In this document: piece after piece, positions 1 to 8,351 of the stretch
Numbering within the stretch: position 1 is the stretch's first letter
Layout of the letters: each line of letters opens with the position of its first letter
From: Ophiosphaerella korrae
Lineage: Eukaryota > Ascomycota > Dothideomycetes > Pleosporales > Phaeosphaeriaceae
DNA: 13,406 nt
Assembly: GCA_028456385.1 (NCBI GenBank)
Contig: JALNQF010000820.1
Coordinates: 1-13,406 of the forward strand
Direction of reading: 5' to 3'
The notes under the pieces: model-generated
What the model saw: the letters and a program-made list of their open reading frames with translations, nothing else
Told to the model about the DNA's origin: nothing
The model's database searches: none
Translations under genes and position numbers: made by a program

Positions 1-550
1 TATAACTACTTATAAGTACTTTAGCTACTTTAGTTAAACTTTCTACTATTATATTAGCTAGACTATATACTACTTACACTTTACTTCTTATAATAACTAA
101 ATTAGTAAGGTATTATAAAGCTACTTGTTATTAACTACTTATAACCTATTTCTAGAGATATTAGTAGATTAAGAGTTAATAATAAAAGCTTATATAGGTA
201 ATTTATAATAACTATAAATAATAGAAGATATTTTATAACTATCTTGTATTAGTATTCTATAGTTAAAGGATTAAATTACTAATACTATTCTAATAATATA
301 TATCCTATTAACTATATACTTATTACAATCTATTTATATAATATTATAGATTATATTAATCTATTATAGATTATATTAATCTATTATAGATTATATTAAT
401 CTATTATATATAATTATAGATTACTACTATATATCTTAATTATAGGTAGCTTTCTATTTAAAGTTATTACTTTACTTGTCTTATACTTTATTAGTGTCTA
501 AATTAGGACTAATTAGTTCTATCTCGATTTCTCTTATTATACTTATAATA
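1..550 (+). repeat. Repeat unit copy 1 (probably starts before the window)
   Basis: This is one of four diverged copies of the same sequence in the window. Shared landmarks in order are: a start resembling 3077 onward, an 'acttgttattaacta' motif at 123-137, 'ttagtagatt' followed by 'aataaaag.ttatatag', a stem-loop with 9-bp arms (246-254 and 277-285), and a tail with 'gactaattagttctat' at about 508-521. Copies 1 and 2 lie in the same orientation about 3.07 kb apart. That spacing would fit long terminal repeats of one decayed element, but no RT or integrase coding survives to prove it. Confidence 0.7.
342..408 (+). repeat. 20-bp tandem repeat, about 3.4 copies
   Basis: The unit 'ctattatagattatattaat' recurs with an exact period of 20 bases from 342 to 408. 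Each unit contains the short inverted repeat AGATTA/TAATCT. It is inserted within repeat copy 1 and is absent from the matching part of copies 2 and 3. Copy 4 has a looser AT-rich stretch with related 'taatctatta' words at the same place, so this looks like a locally expanded part of the element. Confidence 0.85.
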
Positions 551-3076
551 GGAATTCTCTTTTATATATACTTATATTAGCTTTTAGTATTTCTTTTTTA
601 TAGTAGCTAATTTTCTCTATTTTCTAATTTATCTTTAGGTTAGTTATCTATAACTATAGTATTTTTAATATTATCTTTTACTTATTATTAATTATTATTA
701 TCTCTATAACTATATTTTTAATTTCTAGTCTTTTTATTTTTAGTATAGAGGGTATTGTTTTAAACCTAATAGGTTTCTAAAATAGTTTTCTTTTAATAGT
801 ACTTAGTTATTAAAAGTATTTCTTTATTATATACTTTATTCTTTATATTTCTATAAACTTCTTTAATATAAAGCTCTTTATAGCTGTATTATTAATTATT
901 ACTTATAATTTATTTTCTTAGTATATAGTTACTTTTATAATATATAAGCTTTTTATACCTTTTAGCTATTTTTACTTAAGTAATTTAGTAAATTATCTAA
1001 CTTTTTAGAGCTATTACTCTATTTTCTATTTATAGTTCTTATATTTTAGATATTTATTATATATATATTTATACTATAGTCTCTTTTAAATATATTCTTT
1101 AGATAGCTTAGGTTCTAGTCTAATTAATATATACTTTTTATTAAGTATTTTAAATATTTTCTATATTAAAATATCTTTTTTTAAGATTACTTTTATATAA
1201 TTATATTCTTTTTTCTAGCTAGCTATATATAGTAATATAGTAATATACTTTTAATTATTTATATAAGTAGTAATTTCTATTTAAATATAATACCTAGGAT
1301 ATTTTAAAGTATACTAGATACTTTAGGTTTATTTTATTATTATTCCTTACTTAGTATCTATTAATACTAAATCTTATTATTATTATAATATACTATACTA
1401 TTAGTATACGTAGTATATAAGCTTTATTAATCTATTATATTTTTCTTATAAAGTACTACTATTCTTATTATATAAGTATTCTTCTTACTATAACTATATA
1501 TTATTTTATCTATTATTAGAATATTATAAACTTTATTACTTTAGAATTATATTCTTTTTAGTTTTTATATACTTTCTCTATACTTATAACTAGTAAGTAT
1601 TTCTAAATAAACTACTATTATTTATTTTATTTAAGTATATCTATTATTATATAGCTATTATAACTATATATATTTAATAAGGTATACTTTATATCTTTTA
1701 TATTATCTTATTTTTTTATCTCTTTATAGTTTTTAAGTAAAGACTATAATAGTCTCTTTATTTAGTACTAGTCTTTTAGCTTAAATTAATAAAGTCTAAA
1801 GCTCTTTACTTTCTAAGTCTTCTATAAGTAAGTCTATTATATATCTTATTTCTTTAAACTATACTTAAGTTCTACTTTCTTTTATTACTACTACTTTATT
1901 CTTTTATAAGAATTATCTTACTTTTTACTTACTAAAAAAATATATTTAGTAGTTATTATTATAATAAATAGTTTAGTTAAGTATTATATATTATTTTTCT
2001 CTACTCCTAGCTTCTTTCTTTTAAAGTTTAGCTTTTACTTTTTATACTTCTTTTTTATTTTTAGTTATTTTTAACTATATTTTTTTTTAGGTTTTTACTT
2101 CTATAATCTTTTATAAAGTTTCTTAGTTTTCTATATTTATAATATACTATATATTTTTTTTATTTAGAATAGTAGTCTTTTACGTAGTAGCTTTTCTTAC
2201 TATAGGTAAAGTATATAAAGTCTTTATTTTTCTTCTTTTTTTTATCTTTATTAATATTAAGAATTATAAAATCTCTAGTATTTTAGTTTCTAGGTTATTC
2301 TTTATACTTATTCTTCTTCTATTCTTAAAGATTATTATCTATTTATATTACCTATTATTTTAAAGCTTTTAGTTTTCTTAGTTTTTTTATATAAATTATT
2401 TTATATTAGATTTTTAAGTTTAATCTTTATTTAAATTATAATATTAGATTTAACTTATTTTATTCTATATTTTATAATAGTTATTTTAACTATAATATTT
2501 ATTTAGAAATACTCTTATATTATATAAGCCTTTCTAGCCTCTCTTTAGCTTATTAGGTAATATCTATATTTCTAAATACTACTTTTATTTATTTAGTAAA
2601 GTATTTATAACTTCTAAAAATAGCTTTTATTTTATTTTTTTAAATTCCTAGAGTATATATTATATAGTTTATTTAGTAAAGCTTAAACTATTTTATTATA
2701 TTCTCTTTAATATATATTCTAATAAATATTACTTTTTAATCTTCTTTATTAAAGTATAGTATTTATATATTAATTTAAAGTTATATAAATATTATAAAGA
2801 GTTTTAATTTTTTCTTTATTTTATTAAACTTATTAAGTATAAGTATTTTAGGTAGTTTCTTTATTATACTTATTTTTAGTCTTTACGTAATTTATTCTAT
2901 TTTGTTTTATTCTACTATAATAGTTTTAATTTATACTTTATTTTACTTTATATAGTTTTTTAGTTTCTTATTTAATATTTCTAATATATTAATTACTAGC
3001 TTTATATCTTCTTTTTCTAAGATTATATTATTTAGGTAGTTTTTAATTACTTTCTATATAGTATTATCTAATTTAT
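551..3076. other. Decayed element interior, no gene visible
   Basis: This stretch lies between repeat copies 1 and 2 and has no surviving open reading frame. The + strand is visibly pyrimidine-rich, with long T/C runs (for example 2030-2250). That hints that the former sense strand was the minus strand, since coding strands are often purine-rich. I could not recognise reverse transcriptase, integrase or transposase motifs after RIP damage. It is best read as the destroyed interior of a transposable element. Confidence 0.6.
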
Positions 3077-3605
3077 AACTACTTAAAAGTACTTTACTAC
3101 TTTTATTAGTTAAACTTTTTACTATTATATTAGCTTAGACTATATACTACTTATACTTTACTTTTTCTTATAACTAAATTAGTAAAGTATAATAAGTTTC
3201 CTATTATTAACTATAGTAGTCTTTCTATAGTATATTAGTAAATTAAAAGATAATAATAAAAGTTTATATAGTACTTAGTAATAACTATAAATAATAGTTA
3301 ATTTATATATATAATATTAAGTATTAGTATTCTAGGTTAGAGATTAGATTACTAATACTATCCTAATAATACGTATTCCTTAATACTATATACTTAGTAC
3401 TTTCTTAGTAATTTATAGCTTTATAACTTTATATTTACTAAGATTATAAATTTATAAAGTTATTATATATTTTTATTATAGTTAGTTTCTTAATTAAGTT
3501 TACTATCTTATTAGTTATTACCTTACTTATCTTATACTTTATTAGTTACTAAGCTAAATCTAATTAGTTCTATTTTAATTTCTCTTATTATATTTATAAT
3601 ATTAT
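3077..3605 (+). repeat. Repeat unit copy 2
   Basis: The start (3080-3190) matches positions 1-115, including 'ttagttaaact', 'actattatattagct' and 'gactatatactactta'. The stem-loop has perfect 10-bp arms AGTATTAGTA (3320-3329) and TACTAATACT (3350-3359). The stretch from 3285 to 3480 is close to copy 3, including 'gctttataactttatatttactaag' split by small changes. The tail matches the other copies through 'ctaattagttctat'. RIP-type C/T and G/A differences account for much of the divergence by eye. Confidence 0.75.
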
Positions 3606-3993
3606 ATATCTTAAACTACTAAAAGTAGCTTAGTTTTTTTTTAAAAAAGATATATAAAGAGTTAAGAGTAAAAAACTATTATAGTATACTTAGTACTATT
3701 AATAAGCTTTACTAAGCTAAGTAACTAGTATTACTAGCTCTATTAGCTAGTATATTCTTTTATATATAACTTAGTATAACTTTAAGTAAGTTCTAAGAAA
3801 GTTAAAAAAACTTTAAATAATAATAACTAGTATATATATTATACACTACTATAATAGCTTAACTAGCTATTAGCTTCTTTTTATCTAGATTAGCTTAGTA
3901 GTATATTGTCTTTATAATAATAGATAGAGTAGAAGAAAAAAGATAAATAGAAAGTAGTTAGCTTTATATAGAGTTATTATAAATAGTAAATAG
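3606..3993. other. AT-rich segment between repeat copy 2 and the island, no gene
   Basis: This segment has the same RIP-like composition as the rest of the left block but is not covered by the repeat unit. It holds a short inverted repeat CTACT-AAA-AGTAG near 3615-3630 and no coding potential. It may be the outer end of the decayed element that abuts the island. Confidence 0.5.
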
Positions 3994-4017
3994 TAATTAC
4001 TACTACTGTAGTAATTA
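3994..4017. repeat. Perfect inverted repeat at left island edge (10-4-10)
   Basis: TAATTACTAC (3994-4003) and its exact reverse complement GTAGTAATTA (4008-4017) flank the 4-base spacer TACT. It sits on the last bases of the AT-rich block, just before the composition changes. It may be the terminus of the adjoining element. A matching 10-4-10 structure of different sequence lies at the other edge (10348-10371). Confidence 0.8.
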
Positions 4018-4020
4018 GTA

Positions 4021-4314
4021 ACCCTGGGGTATCTATTGGTTCGAGTTCTGGCGAGGCTGGTGTAGGGTGGATACCTGTAACACTGCTGTACTCAGCTACT
4101 CCGTCTCGGAGAGTCCGGCACTACTAGCGCCTATCATATGGTCTTATGAGCTGACAAGAGGGCGGAGCAGATAAGCGCGCAGGAAGTCGTCGCTTCAGTC
4201 CTCCCCGTTTTCATGCCAATACCTACCTTTTAATTCTGCATAGTTTTTTGTTCTTGTTGTCCGGATACACTTTTACTGCTCTTACTTACAGCAGCGCCGC
4301 TGTGACGTCACGCC
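4021..4314 (+). promoter_or_regulatory. Upstream region of the 252-aa gene
   Basis: This normal-composition DNA lies between the RIP block and the first gene. It contains a CCAAT word at 4216-4220, about 95 bases before the ATG. A pyrimidine-rich stretch (4222-4290) ends in 'cttacttacag', which resembles a 3' splice site and could mark a 5'-UTR intron. A perfect TGACGTCA lies at 4303-4310. I see no gene or RNA gene here. Confidence 0.4.
4303..4310. promoter_or_regulatory. CRE/ATF-type palindrome TGACGTCA
   Basis: This is the exact 8-bp consensus bound by CREB/ATF-type bZIP factors, which in fungi include the Atf1/AtfA stress regulators. It ends four bases before the ATG at 4315, so it is probably in the 5' UTR. 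Its first three bases, TGA, are also an in-frame stop that fixes the start of the 252-aa protein. Function at this unusually close position is unproven. Confidence 0.35.
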
Positions 4315-5073
4315 ATGATCTTCGGGGGTCTCGAGCTCGTAGCCGGAGGATATCTCCTCCATCGACATTACAAGCACAAGAGTGAGAAGAAGAGGCAGGA
4401 AGACGATGTCGAGGCACGGCGACACAACACCTTTCCAGGTGCAAGGACGGCAGACCACCACATATATCCCCAACCACGCCCTCAAGCAATGCAGCATCAG
4501 CAACCAGTAATACAACAGCACAAGTATGCTTGCTACGCTGTTCCAGCTCCTCTCCAGCCACAACTATACCATCACCATACATATCCTGCTCAGCCACAGG
4601 TGCAGCATCAACCAGGGCCTCCCCACCAAGCGCAGACATTCAACATTCCCCGCCGTCCGGTACCTCTATCTCAGCGGAAGCCAGATATCATCATCCAACC
4701 CTCACTTCAACGTGCAGATTCGTGCGCAACACTATCTCGCATGCCCATCGCAAATGGGCATCGCCCACAAAATATACCCAAAGAAACACCGCAGCCTCAT
4801 CGGCTCGCCACAACGAGCCTGCAACCGGCTACACAACACGGTGTATATGGCAATGCAGGGTACTCTGTCTCGACCCCTGCGTTGGGCGCTACACCAACAT
4901 CGCCTGGCCTGACTTATACCATGGCCACGACTGAACAAGCCCATGGGAGGCATACGATAGATGACAGTTGGGAGACATACAGCAATCCCATGCATCCACG
5001 GTTGAGCTATGCTCCTACAGAAGCATCAACCCAGTTAGGCGAACGTGACCCTCCGCCTCCCTATGCTCCATAA
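4315..5073 (+). CDS. 252-aa Q/H/P-rich protein with hydrophobic N-terminus and C-terminal PPPY motif
   Basis: This is a single uninterrupted reading frame. An in-frame TGA at 4303-4305 shows that the ATG at 4315 is the first possible start unless there is an undetected upstream exon. Residues 1-17 (MIFGGLELVAGGYLLHR) are hydrophobic and glycine-rich, and a strongly basic stretch follows (about 18-36, KHKSEKKRQ). This could be a short membrane-associating segment, but it is too short for a confident transmembrane helix and has no clear signal peptidase site. Residues about 50-115 are rich in Gln, His, Pro and Tyr, and the rest is Ser/Thr/Pro-rich, so most of the chain is probably disordered. 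The C-terminus is DPPPPYAP. PPPY (247-250) fits the PPxY motif recognised by WW domains, for example those of Rsp5/Nedd4-type ubiquitin ligases. Small proteins with a similar N-terminus seem familiar to me from other Pezizomycotina, but I know no function. Confidence 0.8.
   Translation: MIFGGLELVAGGYLLHRHYKHKSEKKRQEDDVEARRHNTFPGARTADHHIYPQPRPQAMQHQQPVIQQHKYACYAVPAPLQPQLYHHHTYPAQPQVQHQPGPPHQAQTFNIPRRPVPLSQRKPDIIIQPSLQRADSCATLSRMPIANGHRPQNIPKETPQPHRLATTSLQPATQHGVYGNAGYSVSTPALGATPTSPGLTYTMATTEQAHGRHTIDDSWETYSNPMHPRLSYAPTEASTQLGERDPPPPYAP
4741..4761. repeat. Inverted repeat inside the 252-aa coding region
   Basis: ATGCCCAT (4741-4748) and ATGGGCAT (4754-4761) are exact reverse complements around CGCAA. 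It could form a small mRNA hairpin, but it may be chance. Confidence 0.4.
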
Positions 5074-5429
5074 AATGTGTTCAACAGCCTATGTACGACC
5101 CAAGCGCTGGCGTGTAGAGACTTTTGCTTTTTATGGGCAGACTTGCTGGACAGGAGAAACTTGGTCCTGTATAGATTTAATACGATACACATGATGGGAG
5201 ATAATTTCATAATGTTCCTTGTGTACTAGTCTTCCTATCTCCTTGTCTGTCGCGCGTAACGTTCTTTTTTTCCTAGTAGTATATTACGGAACAGCGGACA
5301 ACTATGTTTGGAATGGAAGAGCCACAATAAATTCTCTGCCACCACACAGTTTCCATCGCCCTCAACCGTGTAACTAGCTTCAGTCGCAGCCGCGCCAAGA
5401 CAGCGCCCAAGCTGGCCAACCCATCCAAA

Positions 5430-5489
5430 GTACGGATCAGGGTTGCAATTTTTGAGTAATTACTCAAAAGTTGCAACCCTGGTACGGAT
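5430..5489. mobile_element. Ultra-short hAT-like element: two fused terminal inverted repeats with 8-bp target duplication
   Basis: A 44-bp palindrome runs from 5438 to 5481. The left arm is 5438-5459 and the right arm 5460-5481, with 21 of 22 positions complementary. The only mismatch is T5449 against G5470. It begins CAGGGTTGCAA and ends with the complement TTGCAACCCTG, and its centre is the perfect palindrome GAGTAATTACTC. On each side lies the exact 8-bp direct repeat GTACGGAT (5430-5437 and 5482-5489). Terminal repeats beginning CAG/CAGGG with an 8-bp target-site duplication are known hallmarks of hAT transposons. There is no internal sequence at all, so it would be non-autonomous, or a deletion product that kept only the ends. 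Confidence 0.65.
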
Positions 5490-5661
5490 GTCCACTGGCC
5501 GGCTATTTATCCGTTTATGAGCCTGGTCTAGGGGAAATCCGCGCTGAAGACCGGGATCGCAAATATTGACCTCATCAAGATCGTGCGCTAACATCTGGTT
5601 CCCCATGGGGAATCCACAAAGCGGCAAGTACTGTCGGCATCGCATAGTGCTCAGTTCTAGG

Positions 5662-5668
5662 ATAAATA
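5662..5668 (+). promoter_or_regulatory. TATA-like box for the DUF3237 gene
   Basis: ATAAATA lies 66 bases before the ATG at 5735, a reasonable distance for a fungal promoter with a short leader. A pyrimidine-containing stretch follows. The assignment rests on position and sequence only. Confidence 0.35.
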
Positions 5669-5734
5669 AGTGTAACCTCCCAATGTTGTGTAACGATTTT
5701 TCAGTCGCGACAGTTACATCTCAAACTCACAATA

Positions 5735-6316
5735 ATGCACTTCCTGGCTCTGGCCACGCTTCTCGTCCTTGCAACCTCTGTCATGGCGAATGAAGCTCTT
5801 ATTGTGCCAAAATTGACATTGCTATATAGCATGGATGCCCTCCTTGGCGATCGCTTTTCGCTTGGACCAATACCAACTGGCCAGGAGCGCATCGTTATCC
5901 CAATTGTTGGCGGAATGTTCGCTGGCCCACGATTAAATGGTACTTTATCTTAACTTAATTGGCATTAGCCCCAATTTTTTTTATTGCCGCAGCACGGAAC
6001 TCGCAAATGATATCATATTTATCATAACGCAGGTACTGTCCTCAACCTTGGCGCAGATTGGCGCTTGACCGACGCGAACGGTGTAATTCGTCCTAATGCA
6101 CGATATAATATCCGTACCCACGATGGGGCAAACATCTTTGTACAGACGGAAGGGTTTCCATCGACGGATGGGCACACTATGTTGAGGGGAAAGTTTGAGA
6201 CAGCGAGTAACGGGACGTATAAGTGGTTGAATGACGTAGTGGGTGTTGGTGTTTTGAAGAGGAATGGAACGGCCGCGGTGCATATTGAGATGTGGCATGT
6301 AGGTCTGCGACGATGA
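5735..6316 (+). CDS. Secreted DUF3237-family protein, 162 aa, one intron
   Basis: Exons are 5735-5939 and 6033-6316. Splicing at GT 5940 and AG 6032 restores GPRLNGTVLNLGADWRL across the junction, which is the conserved core of DUF3237 (UPF0311-like) proteins. Further family features are FSLGPIPTGQERIVIPIVGG (41-60), the RYNIRTHDGANIFVQ block (92-106) and the YKWLND block (131-136). The nearer AG at 5992 would give an in-frame stop, so it is rejected. Residues 1-18 form a typical signal peptide (MHFLALATLLVLATSVMA) with cleavage expected before NEA. Three N-G-T sequons at N68, N128 and N146 fit a secreted glycoprotein. The family is thought to be a small beta-barrel of uncertain function; no enzyme activity can be assigned here. 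The length fits one complete domain, and no premature stop or RIP damage is seen. It faces the carboxylesterase gene tail to tail. Confidence 0.88.
5940..6032 (+). other. Intron of the DUF3237 gene (93 nt)
   Basis: The donor is GTACTT and the acceptor is AACGCAG. It interrupts a glycine codon after its first base (G/GT). It is longer than the esterase introns. A second internal AG at 5992 would add residues ending at an in-frame TAA. Confidence 0.85.
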
Positions 6317-6492
6317 GGCGTGGTGAAAAGAATATATATTTACATGTTGATACAGGCTACACCCGGGAACTAAGCCGACTAGATAAGTACTATACTTGCA
6401 ATCAGGGAGAAGACAAAAAAAAAAGGTTATATTGTACTAGTGAATTACAAAAGAAGAAAATGATCAAGGGTACGAACTTATAAGGACTGACT
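6317..6492. other. Shared 3' region of two convergent genes
   Basis: There are 176 bases between the TGA of the DUF3237 gene and the stop of the carboxylesterase gene. It holds an AT-rich stretch 'aatatatatttaca' (about 6331-6344) and a run of ten A residues (6415-6424). These could serve polyadenylation of the + gene, and the complementary T run lies within the - gene's 3' end. The two transcripts may overlap here. Confidence 0.45.
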
Positions 6493-8351
6493 TCATACTG
6501 ACGGCATTCCCTCCTTCCCGACAATCGCTTCAAACAACGGCCTATATAATTCACACCTGTTATCCAATTCCCTCTGTGGTAAAACTGTAACCCCGCTCCC
6601 CCTTACGCTTCCTACATCTCCTAATATCCCTAAACTCCAGTCCTGAGTAACGACACTTGCATTCGCATCGAGTAACAAGCCTCCCTTAATCTCATCATAC
6701 GCTCCCACTAATACTTTACTCTCCGCCCCTGTCCCGACCGCATTCCAGCCCGGACCCGCATATGGATTCTTTGCAAAGCGCGCCCACGTTGCTTGCAAAT
6801 ACTGTGCAAGAGCATATTGCTGCGTTGTTGTGTTGACGGGAGTATAGGTGCGAAAAACTAATGCTACTTCCGAAGCATGAAAAGCGCCTAATTCTGGATA
6901 ATATTGCGTGTTCTGGAACGATGCGTTAAAGTAATAGCGCCAGGTAGGAATGCCGATTGAAGCGGTCGCGTTGGCCCATAGGGCTTGCGGACATTGGAAC
7001 GTCAGCTCTGTATAGATTTGGGCGATGATGTCGTGGTCTGTTACTAGGCCCGTACTACCATTCAGAGGGTACGCAGCTTTGAGTAGTGGGATGAGGCTTG
7101 GTGCGCGAGTGCCGAAGGTAGTTTGGAGGAAGAGGCTTAGGTTGTTTTGATTGATAGTGAAAACGCGGCCTTCTTGGGAGTTTGTGCCGCCCAAGACAGG
7201 TATATGTGCTATGTTACCGGATAGACGACGCGAAGCTGGGTCACTGACGAAGGTTATATTGTCGTACACAGGGGCGGAAATGAGCGCGTTTACGTTGATG
7301 ATGTTTTGGATAAGGGAGGAGTTTGCAGCTCGAACACATGCGAGCTTACTGGCATATGGCCCCGGACAGCCAAGCTGGGCAGTTAGGTTATTCCATGCGA
7401 TAGTGCTCACTGCGTCTGGCGCAGATCGGTACGTGTATTGCCCACTTTGAAGAATCGCAGCTCGGAAGGGTGGTAAACTTTTTTTTGGATAGCTAGTGAG
7501 ATGGGCATCGATGCTGTACCCACCGGCAGACTCACCAAAGAGAGTAACTCGGGCTGGGTCGCCTCCAAATGCGTGGATATTTCGCTGGACCCAGTTCATA
7601 GCAAAGCGCTGGTCAAGAAAGCCAAGGTTTCGTTCTGTGAGCGGAAGTTCTGTCGAACCTGGAAAACCGAATACTACGCAATATTACAGATGGCCTAGAT
7701 CTAGTGGGTAATTACGTACCATTTGTTCTATAATTCGCTGTCACGATGATGACATCTTCATATGCAGCAAAGGCAGTGCCATCATAGGATCGTTGTCCTA
7801 CAGGCTTGATCAGATCGGAGCCTTACGGGCTACCGTAAGGAAGAAATAACCTACCTGCGCTTCCAAACTGTAGGGAACCACCAAATATCCAAAACAAAAC
7901 AGCTCTACCAGCACCATTCGCCGGGGTAGCAGGAGCATAAACGTTGAGATAAAGGCAGTCTTCGGATTCAGGGGGAGCTGGGTTGTTAAAGATATATTGA
8001 GTCCGCTGTGAGCTTTCCAGTGGATCTGTGAGAGTAAGCAAATGCTTAACTACAGCACCTCCAATGATAAGACGAACATCTAAACTGCTGAAGGCATGCG
8101 GGTTTCCATGCCGTGGCATTCACTGGCGCGGCAAAACTGGGTGCAGCTTGCGCTGGAGAGAATCTCTCAGGCGGAGCTGCGAAAGGAATACCAAGAAATT
8201 GATTTACTTGTGCGAGAGCTGCGGGTAATGACGTTGTTTTTCCAATTATCACGCCAGCTTCGATGGTGGCTGTAGGTGCCTCATTACAGGCGAAGCTTAG
8301 CATGGGAAGTAGAACTAGCGATATAGTGCGATAGTTAAAATAGACAAGCAT
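6493..8351 (-). CDS. Secreted type-B carboxylesterase/lipase family protein, 567 aa, three introns
   Basis: In gene order the exons are 8351-8078, 8025-7855, 7797-7720 and 7673-6493, which join in frame. The start is the first ATG and gives a signal peptide (MLVYFNYRTISLVLLPMLSFA, about 1-21); codons upstream have no ATG. Family features in order are NQFLGIPFAAPPERF (50-64), the second signature EDCLYLNVY (113-121), the oxyanion region FGGSLQFG (139-146), YEDVIIVTANYRTNVFGFPG across the third junction, and the serine signature FGGDPARVTLFGESAGG. The catalytic residues are Ser223, Glu342 (TNSQEG) and His440 (GAFHASE). At least ten N-x-S/T sequons fit an extracellular glycoprotein. The family hydrolyses carboxylic esters; the substrate cannot be told from sequence. 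Length is normal (about 550 aa) and the frame is intact. The oxyanion motif has GGS where many relatives have GGG, which I recall as common in this fungal subgroup. Confidence 0.92.
7674..7719 (-). other. Carboxylesterase intron 3 (46 nt)
   Basis: Donor GTACGT and acceptor GCGTAG. Its removal joins TANYRTN to VFGFPGSTELP, which is conserved across the family. It contains the palindrome CTAGATCTAG (7695-7704). Confidence 0.9.
7798..7854 (-). other. Carboxylesterase intron 2 (57 nt) with internal hairpin
   Basis: Donor GTAGGT and acceptor CTGTAG, with a branch-like CTGAT near the 3' end. Removal joins QFGSAG to QRSYDGTAF. A perfect 8-bp stem with a 4-nt loop fills its middle (7821-7840). The length is a multiple of three, but retention would hit a TAA located inside the hairpin. 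Confidence 0.9.
7821..7840. repeat. Perfect hairpin within carboxylesterase intron 2 (8-4-8)
   Basis: CCTTACGG (7821-7828) and CCGTAAGG (7833-7840) are exact reverse complements around GCTA. In the pre-mRNA this forms a compact GC-containing stem between donor and branch point. Confidence 0.75.
8026..8077 (-). other. Carboxylesterase intron 1 (52 nt)
   Basis: Donor GTTCGT and acceptor CTCACAG, with a branch-like GCTTAC close to the acceptor. Removal joins KPACLQQFR to YPLESSQRTQYIFNNP in frame. The alternative GT in GGTGCT nearer the acceptor gives the wrong frame. Confidence 0.85.

Larger units (their letters stand above)
1..4020. mobile_element. AT-rich, RIP-mutated repeat block (left)
   Basis: The sequence is roughly one-fifth G+C (13 of the first 60 bases). 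It is nearly devoid of CpA and TpG (three in the first 300 bases) and very rich in TpA. This is the known signature of fungal repeat-induced point mutation, which turns CpA into TpA on both strands of duplicated DNA. No open reading frame of useful length survives on either strand. The block contains two copies of a ~0.5 kb repeat (1-550 and 3077-3605) with a decayed middle section. It ends sharply near 4020, where TpG and CpA reappear at once. I infer decayed transposable elements, but the element family cannot be named from what is left. Confidence 0.85.
5074..5734. other. Intergenic region between the 252-aa gene and the DUF3237 gene
   Basis: About 660 bases lie without a convincing gene. 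The first part should hold the 3' UTR of the 252-aa gene; an AATAAA word lies at 5326-5331, some 250 bases after the stop. The middle contains the 44-bp hAT-like palindrome (5438-5481) with its 8-bp flanking repeats. The last part is the promoter of the DUF3237 gene, with a TATA-like word at 5662-5668. Confidence 0.6.

Noticed and set aside
1..4020. AT-rich block as a centromere, mitochondrial insertion or CRISPR-like array
   Set aside because: The CpA/TpG loss and diverged repeat copies fit RIP of transposable elements; there are no organelle genes and no regular repeat-spacer pattern.
4038..4050. tRNA B-box-like GGTTCGAGTTC
   Set aside because: No A box, acceptor stem or T-arm pairing fits around it, and the upstream side is RIP-decayed AT-rich DNA.
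4286..4639. Minus-strand frames and other + frames overlapping 4282-4995
   Set aside because: They overlap the 252-aa gene, have no recognisable domains, and are explained as shadows of its coding sequence.
5940..5992. Alternative shorter intron in the DUF3237 gene using the AG at 5992
   Set aside because: It leads to an in-frame TAA after about 12 codons and breaks the conserved GPRLNGTVLNLG core.
7151..7711. Plus-strand frames inside the carboxylesterase gene
   Set aside because: They lie antisense to a conserved exon with the catalytic motifs and have no family features.
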